From positions 1-20,160 of the IMG/VR virus record IMGVR_UViG_3300034407_003972: a DNA stretch of 20,160 nucleotides; one strand, 5' to 3'. The stretch comes from a virus. A program made the position numbers and the translations under genes. The notes below the pieces were generated by a model. The model was given only the letters and a program-made list of their open reading frames with translations, ran no database searches and was not told where the DNA came from. Numbering within the stretch: position 1 is the stretch's first letter; each line of letters opens with the position of its first letter. This document shows, piece after piece, positions 13,501-19,759 of the stretch.

Positions 13501-13851
13501 TTATCGTTTTCCTCCGTCATAGACTTTAGCATGACCTTCTGTAATTAACATTTCGTTTATACTCCAGCCATCTTGTTTTAAAAATATTTCTCCTAAACAT
13601 CTACCATATTTACCTACACCATGAGAAACTAAAATAAAATTATTATTATTAGATTCTAATTGGTCTATTAAATATTGTTTAGCAGCTAATCCTTTCTTTT
13701 TTTCTTCAAGATTTCTAGTACGAGACTCCCAAGCATCTAACCCATGAAGTCTAATACGAACTTTTTTCCAAGTATCAAATCCTAAATCTACTAGAGCATC
13801 AACAGTATCTCCGTCTACTACTCTATCTACTTTTGCGTTGTATGTATACAT
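13501..13851 (-). CDS. SNase-type (thermonuclease-like) nuclease, 116 aa
   Basis: An OB-fold staphylococcal-nuclease-like enzyme. RVVDGDTVDA (10-19) gives the calcium-binding region, RIRLHGLDAWE (32-42) supplies R34 and E42, and KYGRCLGEIF (81-90) supplies R84, matching the R35/E43/R87 triad of the type enzyme. The closing NEMLITEGHAKVYDGG is also typical. Length 116 is near the minimal domain. No signal peptide, so it likely acts in the cytoplasm, perhaps on host DNA or in nucleotide salvage. It starts four bases after the transglycosylase gene. Confidence 0.88.
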   Translation of the reverse strand: MYTYNAKVDRVVDGDTVDALVDLGFDTWKKVRIRLHGLDAWESRTRNLEEKKKGLAAKQYLIDQLESNNNNFILVSHGVGKYGRCLGEIFLKQDGWSINEMLITEGHAKVYDGGKR

Positions 13852-13855
13852 TATT

Positions 13856-14287
13856 TTAATGGTAATAAGCTAATAAATCAAGTTCCTTTTTTACTTTATT
13901 CCAATAGCATTTAGTTTTATGGTGACTACTGCCTGATGGTCCTCCATTCCAGCATCGTGCTATAGTCTCCCAATCTGAGTCAGAATGGTAGTACTCTCTC
14001 CAGATATGAAACATTTCAATTGATTTCGCTACACTAAGACGATCAGTATAAACATATCGGACATCATTTCCATTTTTTTCTTGGATGCGATTAACTTCTC
14101 TAACCATGATAGGCCATATCTGCAGTACTCCAACTGCCCAACCACGATCACCTTTAGCTGTAGAGTCACCTCTTGATTCAACTTGAATAATTGCTTCAAC
14201 TAAGCAGTCAATAGGCATATCTTCATATTGTGCTTGAGACACACTTAGAGATAAAAATAGTGGGATGGTCAATAATAATTTTTTCAT
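13856..14287 (-). CDS. Exported lytic transglycosylase-like (SLT) enzyme, 143 aa
   Basis: Signal peptide 1-20 (MKKLLLTIPLFLSLSVSQAQ). The mature domain has IIQVESRGD with the likely catalytic Glu37, AVGVLQIWP (the SLT GxxQI-type motif) and ARCWNGGP near 110-117 (like the AYNGGP motif). These mark a lysozyme-fold transglycosylase cutting the glycan backbone. It is compact and would act in the periplasm after Sec export. Preceded by a strong two-part promoter and an ACGTT-ATG start context. Confidence 0.85.
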   Translation of the reverse strand: MKKLLLTIPLFLSLSVSQAQYEDMPIDCLVEAIIQVESRGDSTAKGDRGWAVGVLQIWPIMVREVNRIQEKNGNDVRYVYTDRLSVAKSIEMFHIWREYYHSDSDWETIARCWNGGPSGSSHHKTKCYWNKVKKELDLLAYYH

Positions 14288-14300
14288 AACGTGATTTATT

Positions 14301-14332
14301 TAAATATACAAAACAATTCTAAAATAACCAAA
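14301..14332 (-). promoter_or_regulatory. Bacteroidota-type promoter TTTG-N20-TATATTTA
   Basis: TTTG (14329-14332) and TATATTTA (14301-14308) lie exactly 20 bases apart in the 63-base gap before the transglycosylase gene. Both flanking bases (G after TTTG, G before TATATTTA) match the sites before 5062 and 19537. Confidence 0.65.
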
Positions 14333-14350
14333 TTTATATTGGTTTTTCCC

Positions 14351-14587
14351 CTATAATGGGTTTAAGTATGTGTTCAAGGATTGTACTCCTGTAAAGCGTT
14401 TAACTTCTCTTCCGTCTTTAACTAATACAACTGTAGGAACACTTCTAACTCCATAGTCAGAAACTGTTTGAGCATCTGTATCAACATCAATTTTAGTTAC
14501 AGGGATAGTTTTACTTACTTGTTCCATTACGGGTTTTAGTGTTTGACAAGGCCCACACCATGAGGCACTGAAATAAAGATATTTCAT
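14351..14587 (-). CDS. Thioredoxin, 78 aa
   Basis: MKYLYFSASWCGPCQTLKPV carries the classical WCGPC redox site (C11, C14); IDVDTDAQTVSDYGVRSVPT contains the cis-Pro loop (P51), and VKDGREVKRFTG the final beta hairpin. At 78 residues it is shorter than cellular thioredoxins (about 105), lacking the first strand and helix, as phage versions often do. No export signal: a cytoplasmic reductant, perhaps for ribonucleotide reductase. ATGA overlap with the upstream gene. Confidence 0.9.
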   Translation of the reverse strand: MKYLYFSASWCGPCQTLKPVMEQVSKTIPVTKIDVDTDAQTVSDYGVRSVPTVVLVKDGREVKRFTGVQSLNTYLNPL

Positions 14588-14787
14588 AGTTCTGTTTCTT
14601 TAATTAATTCATTTCCTTTTTCTCTCAATAAATAAGCTGTATGATCTATTCCTAGTGGTTTAGCTTCAGACCAATCACTTGAATATTGAAATTTTCCTCT
14701 TTTAATACCTGTAAATACTTCCCCGTCTTGATTTAATACTACATACATTTCAGGGGCAACATACTTACGATATTTTCTCCTTTTCAT
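14584..14787 (-). CDS. Hypothetical protein, 67 aa
   Basis: A basic start (MKRRKYRKYVAPEMYVVLNQ) is followed by DGEVFTGIKRGKFQYSSDWS and EAKPLGIDHTAYLL. This pattern, a YVVLNxDGxVFTG strand pair and then DWxEAKPL, seems familiar from marine phage proteins without assigned function. The ATG is only four bases after a TATATTTA element, so the message could be nearly leaderless. Confidence 0.65.
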   Translation of the reverse strand: MKRRKYRKYVAPEMYVVLNQDGEVFTGIKRGKFQYSSDWSEAKPLGIDHTAYLLREKGNELIKETEL

Positions 14788-14791
14788 TATG

Positions 14792-14823
14792 TAAATATAA
14801 TAAAAAAAATTTAGATAACCAAA
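14792..14823 (-). promoter_or_regulatory. Bacteroidota-type promoter TTTG-N20-TATATTTA
   Basis: TTTG (14820-14823) and TATATTTA (14792-14799), spacing exactly 20 bases, fill the 40-base gap between the structural block and the thioredoxin pair. TATATTTA ends four bases before the ATG. Confidence 0.6.
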
Positions 14824-14827
14824 TAAA

Positions 14828-15472
14828 TTAAATAGATATCTTTACATTTCCTGATCCGTCTCTATATAACCTACCTGCTATGCCAGGATCAGATGTGGGT
14901 AAATTTGTAAAGTTTATTTCATTACTAGTTACTAATAAGGCTCCAGATCCAGTAATATCCAGGTAGAACCTAGTAGAATTTGTGCCCTGACTAATGTTTA
15001 TAATTGGGTTAGCACCATAACTTTGAAATTTTATGGTGTCAGCTTTTGCAACAAATGATTCTTCACCAGCTAAAGATCCTATTTCAAGTATAGAATTAGC
15101 AGTAGTTCCAAAACTATTTAATATTATCTTACTATCCTCAAATCTAATAAAGGTATCTGCATCTTTTCTAATTTCATCTATATTTGTTATATGACGAAGT
15201 GAACCTGTATTGGCAAAAATATCTCCACTGGCACTCATATTACCAGATGCTGTGATATGATTTGCTATAATATTACCACTTGCACTTATTATAGATGCTG
15301 TTATAGCTGTAGTAGTAGAGGCACCTGCGTTTGTTACTTGCTGAAGTGTAGGTGTACTTCCTCCTCCTCCTGTACCAGATAACCCACTACCATCTCCTAC
15401 AAATGAACCAGAAAACGAACCCGATATGATTATAGTAGATGATAGTTGATTTCCTGTTATTTTTCCTACCAT
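14828..15472 (-). CDS. Fibre-like virion structural protein, 214 aa
   Basis: Gly/Ser/Thr-rich beta-repeat protein: SGSFSGSFVGDGSGLSGTGG near the N-terminus, then repeats such as ITASIISASGNIIANHITAS and GNMSASGDIF. The C-terminus, INFTNLPTSDPGIAGRLYRD and GSGNVKISI, is nearly identical to that of the next protein. LPTSDP...G.L is a common ending in marine T4-like phage tail proteins, as I recall. Likely an elongated trimeric fibre or a tail-decorating protein. It starts 14 bases after the 450-aa gene and probably shares its transcript. Confidence 0.7.
   Translation of the reverse strand: MVGKITGNQLSSTIIISGSFSGSFVGDGSGLSGTGGGGSTPTLQQVTNAGASTTTAITASIISASGNIIANHITASGNMSASGDIFANTGSLRHITNIDEIRKDADTFIRFEDSKIILNSFGTTANSILEIGSLAGEESFVAKADTIKFQSYGANPIINISQGTNSTRFYLDITGSGALLVTSNEINFTNLPTSDPGIAGRLYRDGSGNVKISI
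14829..14906 (-). repeat. Shared C-terminal module, copy 1
   Basis: The end of the 214-aa gene repeats that of the 450-aa gene: 36 consecutive bases are identical (14841-14876 and 15500-15535) and similarity runs on to about 14906. It encodes the TNLPTSDPG...NVKISI ending. Confidence 0.85.
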
Positions 15473-15486
15473 TATATATTTTTACT

Positions 15487-16839
15487 TTATATGGATATTT
15501 TTACATTTCCTGATCCGTCTCTATATAACCTACCTACTACACCAGGGTCGGAAGTAGGTAGATTTGTGAAATCAATACTAGCACCCACAATTTTTAAAGA
15601 ACCAGCTGAACCCGTAGATGTGGCACTACCACTTATATTGGCAGATGCAGTAACATTAGTGGTATTAACATTGGTTATAGTAGTAACATCTAAAGTAGAA
15701 GATTGTATGTGATCAAATGAGCCTGTTATACCAAATACTGTATTACTAGCGCTTACTAGGGATGCTGTTACGTTAGTAGTATTAACATTAGCTATAGTAA
15801 TGACATCCAGGGTGGAGGTTATTATATGATCAAATGAACCCGTTATACCAAACACAGTATTACTTGCGCTTACTAGGGATGCTGTTACGTTAGTAGTATT
15901 AACATTAGCTATAGTAATAACATCTAAAGTAGAGGTTGTTACATGATCAAAATAACCACTTATATATGATATATCACCACTTATACTTACATCAGCTGAA
16001 GCTGTTATAGGTTGTAAAGTTCCAGATCCTATGCGTATAGCTTTACCGAATATTTCTAATTTACTACCAGTTGATCCTAATTCTAAACTACCACTGATAA
16101 ATCTAGCAAATTGTCGTCCGTTTGAAGTAAATCCATTAGCTTCAATAAAACTAGCTGATATATGTTTAAATGAACCCGTTATTCCAAACGTATCCCCACT
16201 AGCACTAATATTTCCTTCAGCCTTAATATTACCTGATGCTGTAACATGGGTAGTATCCACATTAGCTATTTTAGTAACGGATAAAGTATCTCCCGAAAAT
16301 GTTATATCAGCATCATCTGATAAAAGACCATCCGCTCCTGCTAGAACTACACGCCCATTAGTTAAGGAGTCAGCAGTAAGTGTTTGTGCTCTAAAATCAA
16401 AACCTCCAATATCTAAATCATTAGCAGCAGTTAAACTAGAAATTTGATCAAATGTACCTCCTTCTATGTCGGCATGAGCAAAAACTCCCGATATAGCAGA
16501 CATTACACCACTGGCACTAATATTACCTCCAATGCCTGTTGCTGAATCAACTGAAGCTGTTATATGACCTATAATATGTTGGGAAGCTACAAACACATTA
16601 GAAGCTGTAATAGCATAGGAACCTGTTTTTGCTGTAAGAGTATCAACTTTACTAGAAGTAAAATCATTAAATGAAGCAGTAGTAAGATACCTAGATCCTG
16701 AATCTTCAGGAAATATGGCACTATCCATAAGGTTGTTAAGTTCTGCCCTTAACTTGAATGGAGTGATTTGTCCCGTATTATTATTGGGTAAATTGTTTTG
16801 AAAACTTTGGGATAATGCTGTTCTACTTAGTGAGCTCAT
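15487..16839 (-). CDS. Repeat-rich fibre-like virion structural protein, 450 aa
   Basis: The N-terminus MSSLSRTALSQSFQNNLPNN, then FKLRAELNNLMDSAIF, probably docks on the virion. The rest is beta-repeat sequence rich in TAS, SASG and TGSF. Three 39-residue units reading VITIANVNTTNVTASLVSAS then NTVFGITGSFDHI lie near the C-terminus, two of them almost identical in DNA. The last 29 residues match those of the 214-aa protein. This suggests a long fibre with expandable shaft and a conserved tip or trimerisation motif. No chaperone or lectin domain recognised. Two ATATTTAT motifs precede the gene. Confidence 0.7.
   Translation of the reverse strand: MSSLSRTALSQSFQNNLPNNNTGQITPFKLRAELNNLMDSAIFPEDSGSRYLTTASFNDFTSSKVDTLTAKTGSYAITASNVFVASQHIIGHITASVDSATGIGGNISASGVMSAISGVFAHADIEGGTFDQISSLTAANDLDIGGFDFRAQTLTADSLTNGRVVLAGADGLLSDDADITFSGDTLSVTKIANVDTTHVTASGNIKAEGNISASGDTFGITGSFKHISASFIEANGFTSNGRQFARFISGSLELGSTGSKLEIFGKAIRIGSGTLQPITASADVSISGDISYISGYFDHVTTSTLDVITIANVNTTNVTASLVSASNTVFGITGSFDHIITSTLDVITIANVNTTNVTASLVSASNTVFGITGSFDHIQSSTLDVTTITNVNTTNVTASANISGSATSTGSAGSLKIVGASIDFTNLPTSDPGVVGRLYRDGSGNVKISI
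15488..15565 (-). repeat. Shared C-terminal module, copy 2
   Basis: Second copy of the C-terminal module, at the end of the 450-aa gene, 659 bases from copy 1. Direct orientation, so it could support recombination between the two fibre genes. Confidence 0.85.
15711..15944 (-). repeat. 117-bp in-frame tandem repeat in fibre gene
   Basis: Two full copies (15711-15827, 15828-15944) differ at a handful of positions; degenerate copies flank them on both sides. The period of 117 bases is 39 codons, so copy number can change without frameshift. Confidence 0.9.
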
Positions 16840-16847
16840 TTTTAGGT

Positions 16848-16855
16848 ATAAATAT
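16848..16855 (-). promoter_or_regulatory. ATATTTAT motif, proximal copy, before the 450-aa fibre gene
   Basis: Nearer of two octamers in the 36-base gap, eight bases before the ATG; TTTG is absent upstream. Confidence 0.45.
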
Positions 16856-16859
16856 AGTT

Positions 16860-16867
16860 ATAAATAT
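16860..16867 (-). promoter_or_regulatory. ATATTTAT motif, distal copy, before the 450-aa fibre gene
   Basis: Second octamer, 12 bases upstream of the proximal one. Such doubling may raise expression or may be a remnant. Confidence 0.4.
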
Positions 16868-16875
16868 TAGTAAAA

Positions 16876-17667
16876 TTATGTTCTTTTATTAAGTACTAAA
16901 GTAAGAAGACTAGATACCATACTATATACATGTCTAGAAAATCCATTACTAAATCCTGAACTAAAGGCATTAGGATCAAATCTACCTATTGCAGTTACAA
17001 CGTCTGTACTTTGTATGGTGAACCCTACAGAATCTCTTATAAAAGCTACTTCTACCCGTGCATTACTAAGCTCTACTATTTCCCTTACAGTAGTATGAGG
17101 CATTAAAACCCCATTTACGTAATATTGAAAATCATGTTTTTCTAAAGGAGGAAAACCTTCAGGTTGAGGAGCAAAAAAAGCAGGTTGAAATCTAACTACG
17201 TCACATTGGGTAACAGTTCCATCTGCATCAACAAATTGAGCAGGGGTTACTGTATTAGATGAAAGTTCAACTCTAGTATCTAAATACTCTAGTATAGGAG
17301 TTAATTCAAAAGCAGGGTGAATACTACCTGTTATACCCCCAGATACATTTAATGATCCTGTTATAACAGCGGAACCAGTAATAGTAGTAGAACCTGTAAT
17401 AATAGTAGAATCAGAAATTATAGTAGTTGTAGAACCAGATATAATAGTTGAACCCGTTATAAATGTAGGTCCACCTATAGAAGTACGACCTATCACATCC
17501 ATAGAACCTGATACAATAGCTGAGCCTGTGAAGGGTACAGAAAGACCAGGTCCAGTATCTCCTTTTACTCCTTGGGGTCCTTGAGCTGTTACAGTTACTA
17601 TTTGGGTGTTACCCTGTGTTACTGTAACCTGGTTAGTAGTAGTATTTACATTAACTTGGTTAGCCAT
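16876..17667 (-). CDS. Structural protein with collagen-like and ITGS beta-repeats, 263 aa
   Basis: After MANQVNVNTTTNQVTVTQGN there is a short collagen-like GPQGVKGDTGPG (30-41). Residues 47-115 contain many ITGS/ISGS units (FITGSTIISGSTTTIISDS, TIITGSTTITGSAVITGS), the pattern of a beta-solenoid or triple beta-helix shaft. The C-terminal 140 residues are a globular domain (PAQFVDADGTVTQCDVVRFQ; FQYYVNGVLMPHTTVREIVE). The layout, stem then head, suits a tail fibre, whisker or collar protein. It overlaps the BppU-like gene by eight bases. Confidence 0.65.
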   Translation of the reverse strand: MANQVNVNTTTNQVTVTQGNTQIVTVTAQGPQGVKGDTGPGLSVPFTGSAIVSGSMDVIGRTSIGGPTFITGSTIISGSTTTIISDSTIITGSTTITGSAVITGSLNVSGGITGSIHPAFELTPILEYLDTRVELSSNTVTPAQFVDADGTVTQCDVVRFQPAFFAPQPEGFPPLEKHDFQYYVNGVLMPHTTVREIVELSNARVEVAFIRDSVGFTIQSTDVVTAIGRFDPNAFSSGFSNGFSRHVYSMVSSLLTLVLNKRT

Positions 17668-18076
17668 TTTTTGGATTAATAAGAGTTACTTGGGAGGTAT
17701 TTCTAACTTTACCTTCTACTAATCTAATTCTTTCCTGACCATTGGTAAGTTCTAAATCATAAAAGGCTTCATCAAAAGTAAATTCATTAGTTACTGCGTG
17801 TCCTATGTATACTCCTATAGAACCTGAAGATAGGGGATCAGTTAAACTACTGCCAGATAGGGATAAAAATGAACCACTTGCATTTTTAGCATAGGTATCA
17901 CCTAATGAAGAGGTTAAAGTTGCATAAAGAATTGGGCCATTTTTTAGATTTCTAATCTGCATGGCAGCTTCTCTTCCGCGTAAATTTACAGGAACACCAT
18001 CTGAGTCTTTAAATATTATTTCAAAATCAGTAGTAGCACCTTGTTCAATAGTAAAGGAGAATTTTCCCGCCGACAT
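17660..18076 (-). CDS. BppU-like baseplate/tail structural protein, 138 aa
   Basis: FTIEQGATTDFEIIFKDSDG, VPVNLRGREAAMQIRN and the later FYDLELTNGQERIRLVEGKV match a widespread phage beta-sandwich (N-terminal domain of BppU-type proteins) with the pattern QGxTxxxxxxxxDxxGxPxxLxGxxaxMQIR...YDLExT...xRLxEGxV. Such domains attach receptor-binding fibres to the baseplate, and the fibre-like genes directly downstream agree with that. Length 138 is close to a single domain. A late-type motif lies upstream. Confidence 0.65.
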   Translation of the reverse strand: MSAGKFSFTIEQGATTDFEIIFKDSDGVPVNLRGREAAMQIRNLKNGPILYATLTSSLGDTYAKNASGSFLSLSGSSLTDPLSSGSIGVYIGHAVTNEFTFDEAFYDLELTNGQERIRLVEGKVRNTSQVTLINPKNG

Positions 18077-18090
18077 ATCTATGTTTATTC

Positions 18091-18098
18091 ATAAATAT
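18091..18098 (-). promoter_or_regulatory. ATATTTAT late-promoter-like motif before the BppU-like gene
   Basis: Octamer in the 21-base gap between 18098 and 18076, overlapping the upstream stop by one base, 14 bases from the ATG. No -33 box seen. Confidence 0.45.
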
Positions 18099-18406
18099 CA
18101 GGAGATATATTTTAATTCATTTCTACGGGAAGTAGTTTGTTGAGGGGAATTATCACCCCAATTAATACCTGGTTTTAATTGGGATTCAGATACTATTTCA
18201 TTAGTATTATAATAATAAACAGGACCATTATATTCTATTTCTTGATGTTTACCATCAATAATTCCTGCTAATTTTCGTTTACCATTAAAAGACCTAAACA
18301 TTCTTTCAGTGTTATGAACCCATTTATCCTTATTTAGGACATAACAAGCTAAATTAGTATTAAAGTCATAATGCAGCTTACCTATATTACCTTTTTTCTC
18401 AGACAC
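18098..18406 (-). CDS. Hypothetical protein, 102 aa, GTG start
   Basis: Reads (M)SEKKGNIGKLHYDFNTNLAC from a GTG that overlaps the previous stop by eight bases (AGTGTCTGA). Tyr-, Asn- and Trp-rich with strand-like segments (EIEYNGPVYYYNTNEIV), no export signal. I do not recognise it. Position directly before the BppU-like gene hints at a virion or assembly role, but nothing in the sequence shows this. Confidence 0.65.
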   Translation of the reverse strand: MSEKKGNIGKLHYDFNTNLACYVLNKDKWVHNTERMFRSFNGKRKLAGIIDGKHQEIEYNGPVYYYNTNEIVSESQLKPGINWGDNSPQQTTSRRNELKYIS

Positions 18407-18587
18407 TACCTACTTTTATTTTCAATATAACTGCGTTTTTAGGAACACCCGGCCATTTTTTCATTGATAGTACTTCATCAATGTTTTTATTTTTCCAGGT
18501 TTTAGTTTTTACTCTTGCATTTTTCCTAGTTGACGTTTTATAAGTCATTGTAATAGGAGCATTGCCATATGAAGCTTGTCTTGCCAT
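18399..18587 (-). CDS. Hypothetical basic protein, 62 aa
   Basis: MARQASYGNAPITMTYKTST then RKNARVKTKTWKNKN and a C-terminal strand, VPKNAVILKIKVGSV. Strongly basic in the middle, so nucleic-acid or virion contacts are plausible. AAAAGG precedes the ATG by two bases. Unrecognised family. Confidence 0.65.
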   Translation of the reverse strand: MARQASYGNAPITMTYKTSTRKNARVKTKTWKNKNIDEVLSMKKWPGVPKNAVILKIKVGSV

Positions 18588-18594
18588 AACCTTT

Positions 18595-18945
18595 TTATTG
18601 ATACCTTAATGGTAAAGTTTGATCTTCAAATATATGGATTCTACTTAATTCCATTCTAGCTTGAATTTTATTATCCATAATATCGTACATGTACATTTCT
18701 ATTTCAGTTGGGGTGATTCTGCTTACACTCATTTTTCTATCTAAAACATAACCACGTCCAACTGTATAACCTACTGATTTACCATCTATAAAATAACCTT
18801 CTAGTCTGAATGTTGCTTTATGGATTGGGTAAAGGCGTTCATATGATTCACGAACATATTCAAAATATAACGTTTCACCCGCTCCAACAGCAATTAATTG
18901 GTGGTAAACCTCCTTATTGAGTTCTTCTAATTTTTCGTATTTCAT
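18595..18945 (-). CDS. Hypothetical protein, paralogue of its neighbour, 116 aa
   Basis: Shares layout with the 113-aa protein just upstream: helix ELNKEVYHQLIAVGAGETLY then FEYVRES, a strand ATFRLEGYFIDGKSVGYTVG, and MYMYDIMDNKIQARMELSRI, against VYTFDMMGQRTTYQFDLSKI in the partner. All-beta after the first helix. Not recognised, but tandem duplication followed by divergence is clear. Its ATG abuts the partner's stop (TAAATG). Confidence 0.7.
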   Translation of the reverse strand: MKYEKLEELNKEVYHQLIAVGAGETLYFEYVRESYERLYPIHKATFRLEGYFIDGKSVGYTVGRGYVLDRKMSVSRITPTEIEMYMYDIMDNKIQARMELSRIHIFEDQTLPLRYQ

Positions 18946-19287
18946 TTATGCTACAACTCCCTTAGTACGGTAAGCCTCATTATTGAAGGTATAGCCTAGT
19001 ACCACAATCTTAGATAGATCAAACTGGTATGTAGTACGCTGACCCATCATATCAAAGGTATATACTTTCAGGATACCATCCTTAATATAATCTACATTCA
19101 TCTCTTGACCTAGACGCTCTACTGTATAGAATGTTTCTCCATTAGCTTTAGCTCCATGACCTACTAAAGTAAACAAAGCTCTCTTATCCTCTAGTACTGG
19201 ATGCTTGTATTCAAACTTAATAAACTCCCCCTCACTTATAGCTTGAAGGGCTTCCTGATTCATTTTACTGATGTTGATATTACTCAT
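18946..19287 (-). CDS. Hypothetical protein, paralogue of its neighbour, 113 aa
   Basis: MSNINISKMNQEALQAISEG then EFIKFEYKHPVLEDKRALFT and LVGHGAKANGETFYTVERLG: the same helix-plus-beta layout as the 116-aa protein encoded downstream. The two probably form a heteromer or have split roles. Starts in an eight-base overlap with the 85-aa gene. No named domain. Confidence 0.7.
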   Translation of the reverse strand: MSNINISKMNQEALQAISEGEFIKFEYKHPVLEDKRALFTLVGHGAKANGETFYTVERLGQEMNVDYIKDGILKVYTFDMMGQRTTYQFDLSKIVVLGYTFNNEAYRTKGVVA

Positions 19288-19537
19288 AAATTTCTCTTTC
19301 GAACCAATGCTTTACAGGATAGACTTCGTAAGATTTAACATTAGAACTCTCTTCAAGACGATCGATATATTTTTTATAATCTTCAAAAGTCTTAGAAGGA
19401 ACGGAAATGATTGAACCATCCTTATAGGTGGTTTTTATTCTCACACAGTTAAAATCAAACTCATTAAACTTTACCATTTCCTGACAATATTCTCTGAATG
19501 TTTGAAATGTAAAATCTTTATTTGTAATTGTATTCAT
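19280..19537 (-). CDS. Hypothetical protein, 85 aa
   Basis: Begins MNTITNKDFTFQTFREYCQE. A helix, a strand pair (VRIKTTYKDGSIISVPSKTF) and a charged helix (EDYKKYIDRLEESSN) give a small alpha/beta protein. Unrecognised. It leads the operon with the two paralogues: a promoter of the TTG-N20-TATATTTA type lies in the 66-base gap upstream and AAAGGTT precedes the ATG. Confidence 0.7.
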   Translation of the reverse strand: MNTITNKDFTFQTFREYCQEMVKFNEFDFNCVRIKTTYKDGSIISVPSKTFEDYKKYIDRLEESSNVKSYEVYPVKHWFEREIYE

Positions 19538-19565
19538 AACCTTTATTATTTAACCTTATTATACC

Positions 19566-19597
19566 TAAATATACGAACAGTATCTAACGTATCCAAG
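19566..19597 (-). promoter_or_regulatory. Bacteroidota-type promoter CTTG-N20-TATATTTA
   Basis: CTTG (19594-19597, three of four bases of TTTG) and TATATTTA (19566-19573) with 20 bases between, in the gap before 19537. The G on each inner side is conserved with the sites at 5075 and 14301. Confidence 0.6.
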
Positions 19598-19603
19598 TTT
19601 TTA

Positions 19604-19759
19604 TTAAAAAAGGTCTAAGAAGTCTTTATCAATGGGTTTATTCTTTAGCTTACCTGCTTTCTCATCATTTTTGAGCATTTTAGTTGCCAAACGCTCTAAA
19701 TGTTTATGTTTGGCTGCTTTAAAATCCTTATTTATTTCTTTATGTTTTTTGCTTTTCAT
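19604..19759 (-). CDS. Small lysine-rich protein, 51 aa
   Basis: MKSKKHKEINKDFKAAKHKH then LERLATKMLKNDEKAGKLKN and KPIDKDFLDLF. Almost wholly helical and Lys-rich, with a short hydrophobic C-terminus. The ATG overlaps the stop of the HNH-like gene by four bases (ATGA), which supports translation. Function unknown; the stop lies just before the promoter of the next operon. Confidence 0.6.
   Translation of the reverse strand: MKSKKHKEINKDFKAAKHKHLERLATKMLKNDEKAGKLKNKPIDKDFLDLF

Noticed and set aside
14326-14344. Hairpin AACCAA-N7-TTGGTT after the thioredoxin gene as a terminator
   Set aside because: The stem has six pairs with only two G-C pairs, no proper U-run follows on the minus strand, and its 3' arm contains the TTTG of the next promoter.
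15711-15944. CRISPR-like array
   Set aside because: The repeat is a coding 39-residue tandem unit with no spacers.
831-18098. TATAAATA on the plus strand as T4-type late promoters
   Set aside because: They would drive transcription away from every gene in the window. The motif is better read on the minus strand, as ATATTTAT.
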